The translations under genes and the position numbers were made by a program. A stretch of DNA of 64,000 nucleotides from Pseudomonas lurida (lineage in GTDB: Bacteria > Pseudomonadota > Gammaproteobacteria > Pseudomonadales > Pseudomonadaceae). Shown piece after piece: positions 34,017 to 43,154 of this stretch (its first letter is position 1; every line of letters starts with the position of its first letter). The DNA is taken from NCBI RefSeq assembly GCF_013522705.1, contig NZ_JAAMRE010000005.1, positions 186,001 to 250,000 on the forward strand. Reading direction: 5' to 3'. The notes beneath the pieces are model-generated. The model ran no database searches. It was given only the letters and a program-made list of their open reading frames with translations, and was not told the DNA's origin.

Positions 34017-35899
34017 GCGCAGCGATGCTGACCTCCGCCGAGCAGCGCAGCGCAGCCCGGCAGTTGACCCTGGCGATGCTGGCCCTGGGCTTGTTGGTAC
34101 TGGGGCTGGTGTGGCGCTGGCTGGCGCCGGACCAGAGTGGTGTGAGCCAACTGCTGCTGGGCGTCGCCTCGCTGCTGGTGGCGGTGCCGGTGATGCGTTC
34201 GGCCTGGTACAGCCTGCGTTTTCCCAGCCTGCATGGCATCACCGACCAACTGATCGCCCTGGCCATGCTCGGCGCCTGGGCCACCGGCGACCTGCTGACC
34301 GCTGCGTTGCTGCCGATCATCATGATCTTCGGCCATGTGCTGGAGGAGCGCAGTGTGATCGGCTCTCAGGAAGCGATCCATGCCCTGGGCAAACTGACCC
34401 GCAGCCACGCGCGCCTTGTGCAGGCCGACGGCAGCGTTCAGGAAGTGGACAACGGCACACTGAACACCGGCGATATCGTCGAAGTGCGCGCCGGTGACCG
34501 GGTACCGGCCGATGGCGTGGTGCTGTCGGGCCAGGCCAGCCTGGACACGGCGCCGATCACTGGTGAATCGGTACCGCTGGAGGCCAGCGCCGGTGTGCAG
34601 GTGTTCGGCGGGGCGATCAATCTAGATGGCTTGTTGCGTATTGAAGTGACGCGTACCGGTAGTGAGTCGACCTTGGGCAAAGTCATTGCATTGATGCAGA
34701 ACGCGGAGCGCTCCAAGCCGCCGATCACGCGGCTGCTGGAGCGCTATGCGGGCAGTTACATGGTGCTGGTGCTGCTGTTGGCGGCCGTTACCTGGTTTGT
34801 GACCAACGACGCTCAGGCGATGCTCGCCGTGCTGGTAGCGGCGTGCCCGTGCGCGTTGGTGTTGTCGGCGCCGGCCACGGCGATTGCCGGGATTGCCGTG
34901 GCGGCGCGCCATGGGATTTTGATTCGCAGCTCGGCATTTCTAGAGGAGTTGGCGGACCTGACGTCCCTGGTGGTCGACAAGACCGGCACCCTGACCTTTG
35001 GCACCCTGCGCCTGCAATCCATCGAAACCACTGCGCCTGATCGGCAAGTGTTGCTGAATTTGGCAGCCAGCCTGGGCTCGGCCAGCAGCCACCCGGTCAG
35101 CCGGGCGTTGGCGGGGTTAGCGACGCAGGAACAGATGTGGGTGTTGACCGACATCCGCGAACGCCAGGGCCTTGGGGTAGTGGCACAGACCGAGGAGGGC
35201 GAAGCGGCCTTGGGGCGCCCTGAGTTGTTCGAGCAATTGGACATCGTGACCAGTGCCGTGCCGACCCATGACGGGCCGATCGCCGGGCTGGCGCTGAACG
35301 GGCAATTCCTCGCCTGGCTGCTACTGGCCGACAGCGTCAAACCGGAGGCCCGCCAGGCCCTGCAAGAGCTGCGCGAGCTGGGCCTTGGGCGTCAATTGCT
35401 GCTCACAGGCGACCGCCAGAGTGTCGCTGACAGCCTGGCGCTGGATGTGGGCATCAGCGATGTCGCCGCCCAGGCGCTGCCGGAGGACAAGCTCAACCGC
35501 GTGCTGGCCGAGATCGATAGCGGCTTCCGGCCGATGGTGGTGGGTGATGGCATCAACGACAGCCTGGCACTCAAGGCCGGCGTGGTCGGCGTGGCCATGG
35601 GCGCGGGCGGGGCGGATATCGCACTGGCCTCGGCGGACGTGGTACTGATCGGCAGCGATCTGCGTCGCTTGGGCACCTGTGTGCGCTTGAGTCGCCAGTG
35701 CCGGCAGACGCTGCAGGTCAATGTGATCATCGGCCTGGGCTGGACGCTGGCCATCGTCGTGTTCGCGGCCTTCGGCTGGTTGGGCGCAGCGGGGGCAATG
35801 ATTGCGGCGCTGTTGCATAACCTCAGCACGTTATTGGTACTGGGCAATGCCGGGCGCTTGCTGCGGTTTCAGGAGCCGTTGCTGAAACCGGAAGAATAA
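34013..35899 (+). CDS. heavy-metal-translocating P1B-type ATPase without HMA domain
   Basis: 628 aa. It carries all P-type core motifs: TGES in the actuator domain (ITGESVPLEA), the CPC metal-transport motif in TM6 (VAACPCALVLSAPATA), the phosphorylated Asp in DKTGTLTFGTL, the P1B marker SSHPVSRAL, and GDGINDSLALK. There is no N-terminal heavy-metal-associated domain; the protein starts almost directly with TM helices, and the His-rich segment of the operon is on the HflC-like neighbour instead. The CPC motif fits Zn/Cd/Pb or Cu export; the sequence does not decide. Last gene of the SPFH operon. Confidence 0.93.
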   Translation: MSAAMLTSAEQRSAARQLTLAMLALGLLVLGLVWRWLAPDQSGVSQLLLGVASLLVAVPVMRSAWYSLRFPSLHGITDQLIALAMLGAWATGDLLTAALLPIIMIFGHVLEERSVIGSQEAIHALGKLTRSHARLVQADGSVQEVDNGTLNTGDIVEVRAGDRVPADGVVLSGQASLDTAPITGESVPLEASAGVQVFGGAINLDGLLRIEVTRTGSESTLGKVIALMQNAERSKPPITRLLERYAGSYMVLVLLLAAVTWFVTNDAQAMLAVLVAACPCALVLSAPATAIAGIAVAARHGILIRSSAFLEELADLTSLVVDKTGTLTFGTLRLQSIETTAPDRQVLLNLAASLGSASSHPVSRALAGLATQEQMWVLTDIRERQGLGVVAQTEEGEAALGRPELFEQLDIVTSAVPTHDGPIAGLALNGQFLAWLLLADSVKPEARQALQELRELGLGRQLLLTGDRQSVADSLALDVGISDVAAQALPEDKLNRVLAEIDSGFRPMVVGDGINDSLALKAGVVGVAMGAGGADIALASADVVLIGSDLRRLGTCVRLSRQCRQTLQVNVIIGLGWTLAIVVFAAFGWLGAAGAMIAALLHNLSTLLVLGNAGRLLRFQEPLLKPEE

Positions 35900-36016
35900 A
35901 TTTTCAGGAAAAAATGCGAGCGGCTGTAACGCCGATGGGGGGCCTCACTCTAGTGGCGTGTCAGGACCGAGCACTCCGCCCGGCCGACGCCACGACTGAA
36001 CAATGAGGATGACCCC

Positions 36017-36268
36017 ATGAATATCAAACAAGCCGTTTCCGGTGCTGCCCTGGCTATCGCTGCCGCTTCCCTGTTTGCCGGTGTTGCCACCCAGGCACAA
36101 GCGGCTGACGCGCCGGTTCATTGCTACGGCGTCACTGCCTGCAAAGGCATGAACGACTGCAAGACTGCGGAAAACGCCTGCAAGGGCCAGGCTGTCTGCA
36201 AGGGCCACGGTTTCAAGACCATGACCAAGGCTGAATGCGATAAGGCTGGCGGCAAAGTCGGCGAATAA
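36017..36268 (+). CDS. bufA2: bufferin precursor, BufA2-type metallophore peptide
   Basis: 83-aa precursor with a long signal peptide (residues ~1-30, ending AQAADA). The Cys-rich mature part has six cysteines in CxGV...[17 protein letters not shown]...VCKGHGF and a final AECDKAGG. The repeated Cys-Lys-Gly units match the BufA2 group, whose cysteines are modified by an MNIO enzyme to thiooxazoles that bind copper. GAGGATGA precedes the ATG. The modifying enzyme gene and its partner follow directly, giving the canonical bufA-bufB-bufC order. Copper sequestration in the periplasm is the known role of the family; it is inferred here. Confidence 0.88.
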   Translation: MNIKQAVSGAALAIAAASLFAGVATQAQAADAPVHCYGVTACKGMNDCKTAENACKGQAVCKGHGFKTMTKAECDKAGGKVGE

Positions 36269-36333
36269 GCGCAAGCCGGGTGTTACCGCAGCGTGTTTTG
36301 CGACCGCTGCGGACACTTTTCCTGGAGTCCACG

Positions 36334-37179
36334 ATGGCCACCTCGCTTCCTTTCCTGGGCTACGGCCTGGGGTTACGCAACGAATATTACGAACAGATCC
36401 TTGAGCAATCGCCTGCGGTGGATTGGTTCGAAGTGATTTCCGAAAATTACCTGGTCCAGGGCGGCAAAGCCTTGTATTACCTGGACGCGATTGCCGAGCG
36501 CTACCCAGTGGTGATGCACGGCGTATCGCTGTCGATCGGCGGGCCTCATGCCCTCGATCTCGATTACCTGAAGCAGATTAAACAGCTCGCCGAGCGCATC
36601 CAGCCGGCGTGGGTGTCCGATCACCTGTGCTGGAGCCGCGGCAACGCGCACCAGTTGCATGACCTGCTGCCTTTACCCTACACCGAAGAAAGCCTTTACC
36701 ACGTGGCTGGCCGCGTTCGTCAGGTGCAGGACATTCTGCAACGGCCGCTGGTGCTGGAAAATGTCTCCAGTTACGTGCGCGCCCGGTCGGACGAGTTCAC
36801 CGAGTGGGAATTCCTCAACGCCCTGGCCCATTTGTCGGGGTGCCAGTTATTGCTGGACGTGAACAACGTTTACGTCAGTGCGCGTAATCATGGTTTCGAC
36901 GCCTGGACCTTCATCCGCAACCTGCCGCCGCAGAGCATTCGCCAACTGCACTTGGCCGGGCACCTGGACTATGGCGACTATGTGGTCGATACCCATGATC
37001 ATCCGGTGTGCGACCCCGTGTGGGCGCTGTATCAACAGACGCTGGAACACATCGGGCCGGTATCGACGTTACTGGAACGCGATGACCGTTTCCCACCCTT
37101 TCATGAGTTGCTCGACGAGTTGGATAAGGCCCGTGAGCTGGGCGCATCGACCCTGGCCAGGAGAGCCCTATGCGCCTGA
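36334..37179 (+). CDS. bufB: MNIO-family (DUF692) iron oxidase, BufB
   Basis: 281-aa multinuclear non-heme iron oxygenase of the DUF692 family, which modifies Cys residues of the bufferin precursor. It has a TIM-barrel with the family's His/Asp/Glu ligands spread through LGLRNEYYEQILE, DWFEVISENYL, VMHGVSLSIGG, VSDHLCWS, LENVSSYVRA, LLLDVNNVYVSARNH, QLHLAGHLD and DTHDHPVCDPVW. ATG 36334 begins the protein in register with the family (MATSLPFLGYGLGLRN); an upstream ATG at 36280 would add 18 unrelated residues. It overlaps the next gene by 10 bp. Confidence 0.92.
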   Translation: MATSLPFLGYGLGLRNEYYEQILEQSPAVDWFEVISENYLVQGGKALYYLDAIAERYPVVMHGVSLSIGGPHALDLDYLKQIKQLAERIQPAWVSDHLCWSRGNAHQLHDLLPLPYTEESLYHVAGRVRQVQDILQRPLVLENVSSYVRARSDEFTEWEFLNALAHLSGCQLLLDVNNVYVSARNHGFDAWTFIRNLPPQSIRQLHLAGHLDYGDYVVDTHDHPVCDPVWALYQQTLEHIGPVSTLLERDDRFPPFHELLDELDKARELGASTLARRALCA

Positions 37180-37958
37180 TCGATTGGCAGTTGGCGTTCG
37201 AGCAGCACCTGCTGGCTGATAACCCGGCGCTTGAGCCTGGGTTTGCCGCCACGTTGCGCGGCGGGCCGACCCTGGATGTGGATACGGGCCTGGCGATTTA
37301 TCACAACGCCTACCGTGCTCGGTTGCAGGAAGTGCTGCGGCATGACTTCAGCGCCATTCGTTACTGGCTGGGGGATGACGAATTCGCCGCACTGGCCGAT
37401 GCCTATGTGCGCCGCTACCCGTCCGCGCATTACAGCCTGCGTTGGCTCGGCGCGCGGTTCGCCGCGTTTATCCTGGAGCACCTGGTGCCGCAGCACAGCG
37501 CGCCACTGGCCGAACTGGCGCGGTTGGAGTGGGCCTTTACCCTGGCGTTCGATGCGCCTGAGGGCGAACCGCTGAGCCTCGCGGAGTTGGCCGGGCTGGC
37601 GCCTGAGGCCTGGCCTGGCTTGCGCGTGGCGCTGGTTCCGTCTGTGCAACAGCTGTTGTGCCATTTCAACTCGGTGGCAATCTGGCGCGCCAGCAAGGAC
37701 GAGACGACTTTCCCCGGCAGCCAGGCCATGGACCCCGCGCAGATTTGCCTGGTCTGGCGCCACGAACAGGTATGCCGCTATCGCAGCCTGGATGTTGCGC
37801 AAGCCTGCGCCCTGGCCGGCATGGTGACGACCGGTTGGTGCTTTGGCGAACTGTGCGCCGAACTGGAAGTCACTTATGCAGAGGGTGCCCCGCTGCAGGC
37901 TGTTACGTGGCTGAAACAGTGGGTCCAGGAAGGGTTGCTGCAGCGTCGAGACCCATAG
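37170..37958 (+). CDS. bufC: BufC/HvfC-like DUF2063 partner protein
   Basis: 262 aa. The N-terminal DUF2063 domain (LIDWQLAFEQHLLAD; YHNAYRARLQEVLRHDF; YPSAHYSLRWLG) acts as the precursor-recruiting partner of MNIO enzymes. The C-terminal ~100 residues form an additional helical/winged domain (LVWRHEQVCRYRSLDVAQA...LKQWVQEGLL). It overlaps bufB by 10 bp, so the two proteins are likely co-translated as a complex. No further maturation, transporter or sigma-factor gene is next to it. Confidence 0.9.
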   Translation: MRLIDWQLAFEQHLLADNPALEPGFAATLRGGPTLDVDTGLAIYHNAYRARLQEVLRHDFSAIRYWLGDDEFAALADAYVRRYPSAHYSLRWLGARFAAFILEHLVPQHSAPLAELARLEWAFTLAFDAPEGEPLSLAELAGLAPEAWPGLRVALVPSVQQLLCHFNSVAIWRASKDETTFPGSQAMDPAQICLVWRHEQVCRYRSLDVAQACALAGMVTTGWCFGELCAELEVTYAEGAPLQAVTWLKQWVQEGLLQRRDP

Positions 37959-38044
37959 TCGTGCTCGATGGAATCGATAGCCTCCTACTCGTCTTGGGAT
38001 GGTCTACCCTCACAGCAGACGTCTGAAACAAGGGGGGACTACTC

Positions 38045-39229
38045 ATGCTCGCGCAACTTCCACCGGCCTTACAGAATCTTCAGCTGCCGCTGCGTCTTCG
38101 ACTCTGGGATGGCCATGAATTCAACTTGGGCCCCGAGCCCAGCGTCACCATCGTGGTCAAGGACCCCACGGTCGTGCCTCAGCTTTCCCATCCCACGCTC
38201 GACACCTTGGGCGAAGCCTTTGTGGTGGGCAAATTGGAGCTTGAGGGCTCCATCACCGAAGTGATCCGGGTGTGCGACGAGTTAAGTCACGCGCTGGTGG
38301 ATGACGACGAAGGCAGTCGTCCGGTGCGCTCGATTCACGACAAGGCCACGGACGCGGCGGCCATTTCCTACCATTACGACCTGTCCAATGCCTTCTACCA
38401 GCTGTGGCTGGATCAGGACATGGCGTACTCCTGCGGTTATTTCGAAACCGGCAGCGAATCCATCGACCAGGCCCAGCAGGACAAATTCCGCCACCTGTGC
38501 CGCAAGCTGCGGTTACAGCCGGGCGAGTACCTGCTGGATGTCGGTTGCGGCTGGGGCGGACTGGCGCGTTACGCGGCGCGGGAGTTCGGGGTCAAGGTGT
38601 TCGGCATTACCTTGAGCAAGGAGCAACTGCAACTGGCCAGGGAGCGGGTCGAGGCCGAGGGCCTGCAGGATCAGATCGACCTGCAACTGCTCGACTACCG
38701 CGACCTGCCCCAGGATGGCCGCTTCGACAAAGTGGTCAGCGTAGGCATGTTCGAACACGTCGGCCACGCCAACCTGGCGCAGTACTGCAAGACCTTGTTC
38801 GGTGCTGTGCGCGAAGGTGGCCTGGTGATGAACCACGGCATCACGGCCAAACATACCGACGGCCGCCCGGTTGGGCGTGGTGCGGGTGAGTTTATCGAGC
38901 GCTACGTGTTTCCCAATGGCGAACTGCCGCACCTGGCAATGATGACCGCCGAGCTCAGTGAAGTGGGGCTGGAGGTGGTCGACGTCGAAAGCCTGCGCCT
39001 GCATTACGCGCGCACGCTGGACCACTGGAGCGAGCGCCTTGAAGACAACCTGGATGCGGCGTCCAGGATGGTGCCGGAGCAGGCATTGCGCATCTGGCGG
39101 CTGTACCTGGCGGGCTGTGCCTATGCGTTCGCGCGGGGCTGGATCAACCTGCACCAGATCCTGGCGGTCAAACCTCATGCCGACGGCAGCCATGAACTGC
39201 CGTGGACGCGGGAAGATATCTACCGCTGA
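38045..39229 (+). CDS. cfa: cyclopropane-fatty-acyl-phospholipid synthase family protein
   Basis: 394-aa SAM-dependent enzyme that adds a methylene bridge to unsaturated acyl chains of membrane lipids. The SAM loop is LLDVGCGWGGLARYAAREF; GITLSKEQL and YCKTLFGAVREGG are family motifs, and the C-terminal EELPHLAMMTAE-like and ARTLDHWSERL regions are typical. GGGGGA before the ATG supports the start. A REP-type hairpin with GTTTTT follows and may terminate it. Pseudomonas often carries more than one cfa-like gene, so this may not be the main one. Confidence 0.9.
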   Translation: MLAQLPPALQNLQLPLRLRLWDGHEFNLGPEPSVTIVVKDPTVVPQLSHPTLDTLGEAFVVGKLELEGSITEVIRVCDELSHALVDDDEGSRPVRSIHDKATDAAAISYHYDLSNAFYQLWLDQDMAYSCGYFETGSESIDQAQQDKFRHLCRKLRLQPGEYLLDVGCGWGGLARYAAREFGVKVFGITLSKEQLQLARERVEAEGLQDQIDLQLLDYRDLPQDGRFDKVVSVGMFEHVGHANLAQYCKTLFGAVREGGLVMNHGITAKHTDGRPVGRGAGEFIERYVFPNGELPHLAMMTAELSEVGLEVVDVESLRLHYARTLDHWSERLEDNLDAASRMVPEQALRIWRLYLAGCAYAFARGWINLHQILAVKPHADGSHELPWTREDIYR

Positions 39230-39243
39230 ACCAGGGGGGCAGA

Positions 39244-39270
39244 TGTGGGAGGGGGCAAGCCCCTCCCACA
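39244..39270. repeat. Pseudomonas REP hairpin after cfa
   Basis: TGTGGGAGGGG pairs with CCCCTCCCACA around a short GCAAG-containing loop and is followed by GTTTTT, so it can double as a terminator for the cfa-like gene. It is the standard GTGGGAG-type REP of the group. Confidence 0.8.
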
Positions 39271-39291
39271 GTTTTTCTACCGTGTTGGCTG

Positions 39292-40731
39292 TTAGAGAAT
39301 CGGTGAGATCAAGCGCGCAATGCGCATCCCCAGGTGTTGCAACCGGCGGGTTTCGAGGCTTTCTTCCTGGCTGACCTCATGGGCTTGGGCAAAGTCGTTG
39401 AGCAACATGTGCTCCACCTGCTGGGCGAAGGCTTCGTCGACCGTCAGCAGCATCACTTCAAAATTCAGGCGGAACGAACGGTTGTCCATGTTCGCACTGC
39501 CGATGGCGCTGATTTCGCCGTCCACCAGCACCACTTTCTGATGCAGAAAGCCGGGGGTGTAGCGGAACACTCGCACGCCGGCGCGCACGGCTTCGATGGC
39601 GTACAGGCTGGAGGCGGCGTAGACGATGCGATGGTCGGGGCGCGATGGCAGCAGCAGGCGCACATCGACGCCGCGCAACACCGCCAGACGCAGGGCAGCG
39701 AACACCGCTTCATCGGGAATGAAATACGGGCTGGTGATCCACACGCGTTCGGCGGCGGCGTGAATCGCTTCGACGAAGAACAGCGAGCAGGTTTCGTACG
39801 CGTCGGCCGGGCCGCTGGCCAGCAGCTGACAAAGCACGCCGTCTTCGGGGTAGGCGTCCGGCAGGATCAGCGGCGGCAGTTCCCGTGCAGCCCAGAACCA
39901 GTCTTCGGCAAATGACTCCTGCAGGCACGCCACTACCGGACCGGTCACTTGCACATGGGTGTCGCGCCACGGTGCCAGCGGCGGCTTCTTGCCCAGGTAT
40001 TCGTCCCCCACGTTGTGCCCACCGACAAACCCCGTGATGCCGTCCACCACCACGATCTTGCGATGGTTACGGAAGTTGACCTGGAAGCGGTTGAGCCAAC
40101 CGCTGCGGGTGGCGAAGGCTTTGATCTGTACACCCGCGTCACGCAGTGATTGCACGTAGTGATGGGGCAGGGCGTGACTGCCGATGCGGTCGTACAGCAC
40201 GTGAATGGCCACGCCCTGTGCGGCTTTCTCCTTCAATAGCGCGTGTAATTGCCGGCCGAGTTCGTCGTCATGAATGATGAAAAACTGGAACAGCACGGCC
40301 GTTCTGGCGTTGCGAATGGCTTCGAAGATCGCGCTGAAGGTGGCCTCGCCATTGACCAGCAACTGCACTTGGTTGTTGGCCAGGCACGGCATGCGGCCCA
40401 GCTTGGGCATGGCGCGCAACGAGGCGTAGGCACTGGAGTGGCGTGCGGCCAGGGCCTCTTCGACCCACGGGCGCCAATTGAGCGCGGCGATGGCGCTGTG
40501 CATTTCCTGGTTGGCCTGGCGGCGCGCGTGGATATACGCATCGAAGGTGCTGCGGCCGAAAATCAGGTAAGGGATCAGGGTCAGGTACGGCATAAACATC
40601 AGTGACAAGGCCCAGGCGATGGAGCCTTGGGCGGTCCGCACGGTCAGCACCGCATGGATCGCGGCGAGGGTGCCGAAGAAGTGCAGGGTGGCGATAAAGT
40701 ACGCCAGCAGGTGCGGGCCAAAAAAATCCAT
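39292..40731 (-). CDS. cls: cardiolipin synthase (PLD family, ClsA type)
   Basis: 479-aa membrane enzyme that condenses phosphatidylglycerol to cardiolipin. Two N-terminal TM segments ([40 protein letters not shown]) are followed by two HKD phospholipase-D motifs: [17 protein letters not shown] and [24 protein letters not shown] 40731 is used because the TM region begins immediately ([11 protein letters not shown]); an upstream ATG at 40782 would add an unlikely 17 residues. It is a single gene, convergent with cfa. Confidence 0.93.
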   Translation of the reverse strand: MDFFGPHLLAYFIATLHFFGTLAAIHAVLTVRTAQGSIAWALSLMFMPYLTLIPYLIFGRSTFDAYIHARRQANQEMHSAIAALNWRPWVEEALAARHSSAYASLRAMPKLGRMPCLANNQVQLLVNGEATFSAIFEAIRNARTAVLFQFFIIHDDELGRQLHALLKEKAAQGVAIHVLYDRIGSHALPHHYVQSLRDAGVQIKAFATRSGWLNRFQVNFRNHRKIVVVDGITGFVGGHNVGDEYLGKKPPLAPWRDTHVQVTGPVVACLQESFAEDWFWAARELPPLILPDAYPEDGVLCQLLASGPADAYETCSLFFVEAIHAAAERVWITSPYFIPDEAVFAALRLAVLRGVDVRLLLPSRPDHRIVYAASSLYAIEAVRAGVRVFRYTPGFLHQKVVLVDGEISAIGSANMDNRSFRLNFEVMLLTVDEAFAQQVEHMLLNDFAQAHEVSQEESLETRRLQHLGMRIARLISPIL

Positions 40732-40862
40732 GGACGACGTTACTCCAGGCAATCCAGTGCCTAACAGACCATGTTCGGTCACGAATGTCGCTATTTTATT
40801 TGCCGTGCAACACTGGCTGTTTTGCGGCGTCTAACGCTCCACCTTTACCCAGGAGTTACCCG

Positions 40863-41384
40863 ATGAATGCTCGTCTGCTGTGTATGACCATGGTTGTTGG
40901 TTTGTCGTTGCCCCTGGCGGCGCAGGCCCAGATGCTGGCGCCGGGCTTGTGGGAAGTGACCACCAGCAATATGAAAGTCGATAACCAGGAGTTGCCGGAC
41001 CTGTCGCTGATCCTCGGCCAGCTCAAGCAACAGATGACCCCGGAACAGCGCGCCATGCTGGAAAAACAGGGCATTACCATGGCCGGTAAAGGCGTGCAGG
41101 TATGCCTGACCCCGGCGCAGGTGGCGTCCGATTCGATCCCCTTGACCGACCCGCAGTCGGGCTGCCGCCAGGAAGTGACCGACAAGACCGGAAACCAGTG
41201 GAAATTCCGCTTCAGTTGCCCGAAGGCCCAGGGCACGGGCGTGGCGACTTTCCAGAGCCAGAAAGAATTCACCACCACCGTCAACGGCACCTTCAACGCC
41301 ACGGGCGTGCAGCAGAAGGGCAGTCTGGACAGTCATGCCCAGTGGCTGGGCAACAACTGCGGTACCGTCAAGCCGCGCGCCTGA
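40863..41384 (+). CDS. secreted DUF3617 family protein
   Basis: 173 aa with a clear signal peptide (MNARLLCMTMVVGLSLPLAAQA). The mature part has the DUF3617 pattern: an N-terminal LAPGLWEVTTSNMKVDNQ, a central helix (LKQQMTPEQRAMLEKQG), a CLTPAQV stretch and C-terminal beta strands with three further Cys (SGCRQEV, FSCPKAQ, NNCGTVK). AGGAG precedes ATG 40863. Function unknown; periplasmic. Confidence 0.86.
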   Translation: MNARLLCMTMVVGLSLPLAAQAQMLAPGLWEVTTSNMKVDNQELPDLSLILGQLKQQMTPEQRAMLEKQGITMAGKGVQVCLTPAQVASDSIPLTDPQSGCRQEVTDKTGNQWKFRFSCPKAQGTGVATFQSQKEFTTTVNGTFNATGVQQKGSLDSHAQWLGNNCGTVKPRA

Positions 41385-41397
41385 AGGGGCTTGCGGA

Positions 41398-42276
41398 TCA
41401 TGGCTTGCCCAACGTGTTGCACAGGGTGTTGAGGTTGTATTCGAACAGACCGATAAAGGTGCTGGCCGGGCCTTCGGCGGCGAGGGCGTCGGAGTACAGC
41501 GTCCCGCCGATCTGCGCGCCGCTTTCGTCGGCGATCTGCTTGAGTAGACGCGCGTCCTTGATGTTCTCCATAAACACCGCTTTGACCTTGTCCTTGCGAA
41601 TCTGCGTAATCAGCGCGGCGACTTCGGCTGCCGAAGGCTCCCGCTCGGTGGACAAACCTTGGGGGGCGAGGAACTGAATGCCATAGGCCTGGCCCAGGTA
41701 ACCGAAGGCATCATGGGAAGTGACGATGCGGCGATTGCCCGGCGGCAGGGCGCCGAACCTGGTTTTGGCTTCGGCCAGCAGGCGGTAGATTTGTTTCAGA
41801 TAGGCTTGGCTGTTGCGCTGGTAATCGGCTTGGTTTGCCGGGTCGGCCGCTATCAGGGCCTTGGTGATGTTGTTCACATAGATTTCGGCGTTGGCCAGGT
41901 TGTGCCAGGCGTGCGGGTCGGGGATGGTTTCGCCGTCCTCTTCCATGGTGTGAGAGATCACGCCTTTGCTGGCGGTGACCACGGTGGCCCGGGTTTCGGT
42001 ACTCGCCACCAGGCGGTCCAGCCACGGCTCGAAGCCCAGGCCGTTCTTAATGATCAGCCTGGCTTTAAGCAGCGCCTTGGCATCGTCCGGGGTGGGCTCG
42101 TAGGTATGGGCATCGGCATCGGGGCCGACCATGTTGCTGATCTGGATGTGGTCGCCACCGATCTGGTGGGTGATGTCATCGAGAATACTGAAACTGGTGA
42201 CGACTTGGAGTTTGTCGGCGGCCTGGGCCATCGACAGCGGTAGCAACAAACTGAACAGCACGAGTAGAGCGCGCAT
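41398..42276 (-). CDS. metal ABC transporter substrate-binding protein (cluster A-I, Zn/Mn type)
   Basis: Periplasmic metal-binding receptor (292 aa) with a signal peptide (MRALLVLFSLLLPLSMAQA). Candidate ligands are His in DADAHTYEPTP, His in DPHAWHN, Glu in VFMENIK and Asp in LYSDAL, the H/H/E/D set usual in PsaA/YfeA-type receptors rather than the three-His set of ZnuA; there is no His-rich loop. GAGGTG precedes ATG 42276; another ATG at 42291 overlaps the permease stop as ATGA. It is the last gene of folE2-ATPase-permease-receptor, so zinc-responsive expression is likely. Confidence 0.9.
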   Translation of the reverse strand: MRALLVLFSLLLPLSMAQAADKLQVVTSFSILDDITHQIGGDHIQISNMVGPDADAHTYEPTPDDAKALLKARLIIKNGLGFEPWLDRLVASTETRATVVTASKGVISHTMEEDGETIPDPHAWHNLANAEIYVNNITKALIAADPANQADYQRNSQAYLKQIYRLLAEAKTRFGALPPGNRRIVTSHDAFGYLGQAYGIQFLAPQGLSTEREPSAAEVAALITQIRKDKVKAVFMENIKDARLLKQIADESGAQIGGTLYSDALAAEGPASTFIGLFEYNLNTLCNTLGKP

Positions 42277-42287
42277 CGGCAAACACC

Positions 42288-43154
42288 TCATTGGGATGAC
42301 AGCAAGGGCGGGCGGCGCAGCAAACCGTGCACCGGACCGAAGACCACAGACAACAAGTACCCGGCACCCGCCACCAGCACAATTGCAGGGCCGCTGGGCA
42401 GCGAGTAGTAGAACGACAGCAATAAGCCAAGCCACACCGACAGGCATCCCAGCACTGCCGATACCGCGATCAACACCGGCAGGCGTCGGCTCCAGAACCG
42501 TGACGCGATGGCCGGCAGCATCATCAACCCCACCACCATCAGCGCGCCGATGGCTTGGAAACCGATCACCAGGTTCAGCACCACCAGAGTCAAAAACAGC
42601 CCATGAGCCAAGGGACCGAGGCGGCTGACGGTTTGCAGGAACAATGGGTCGAGGGTGTACAGCAGCAGCGGTTTGTAGATCAGCGCCATGGCGATCAGGC
42701 TGAACCCGGACACCCACAACATACCGGTGAGGGTGGTTTCATCCACGGCCAGGGCGGAGCCGAACAGCAGGTGCAACAGGTCCAGGCGTTTACCGGCGAT
42801 GCCGAGGATCAGCACCCCGGCGGCGAGGGAAATGGGGTAGATGGCGGCGAGGCTGGCGTCCTCGCGCAGGCCAGTGCGGCGGGTGATCCACGCCGACAGC
42901 CCGGCCATGCCCAGGCCGGCACCGAGCCCGCCGAGGGTCAGCGCCGGCAGGCTCAAACCGGCGAACCAGAACCCCAGGGCGGCGCCGGGCAGGATGCCGT
43001 GGGCCACGGCGTCGCCGATCAGGCTCATGCGCCGCAGAATCAGGAATACGCCCAGCGGCGCGGTGCTGCACGCCAGCACCAGCCCGCCAATCAGTGCGCG
43101 GCGCATAAACACGAAGTCGAGGAAGGGCATCCACAAGTGGGCGGCGAAGTGCAT
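42288..43154 (-). CDS. metal ABC transporter permease, ZnuB-like
   Basis: 288-aa inner-membrane channel subunit with about eight TM segments of the ABC-3 family (FMRRALIGGLVLACSTAPLGVFLILRRM; ISLAAGVLILGIAGKRLDLLHLLFG; LMVVGLMMLPAIASRFW). ATG 43154 shares its A with the stop codon of the ATPase gene (TGATG). It pairs with the neighbouring receptor and ATPase as a complete importer. Confidence 0.92.
   Translation of the reverse strand: MHFAAHLWMPFLDFVFMRRALIGGLVLACSTAPLGVFLILRRMSLIGDAVAHGILPGAALGFWFAGLSLPALTLGGLGAGLGMAGLSAWITRRTGLREDASLAAIYPISLAAGVLILGIAGKRLDLLHLLFGSALAVDETTLTGMLWVSGFSLIAMALIYKPLLLYTLDPLFLQTVSRLGPLAHGLFLTLVVLNLVIGFQAIGALMVVGLMMLPAIASRFWSRRLPVLIAVSAVLGCLSVWLGLLLSFYYSLPSGPAIVLVAGAGYLLSVVFGPVHGLLRRPPLLSSQ

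Noticed and set aside
35901..36016. ECF sigma-factor promoter for the bufferin operon (TGTAACGCC at about 35926)
   Set aside because: The -35-like GTAAC is present but no convincing -10 partner at correct spacing, and no sigma-factor gene is nearby.
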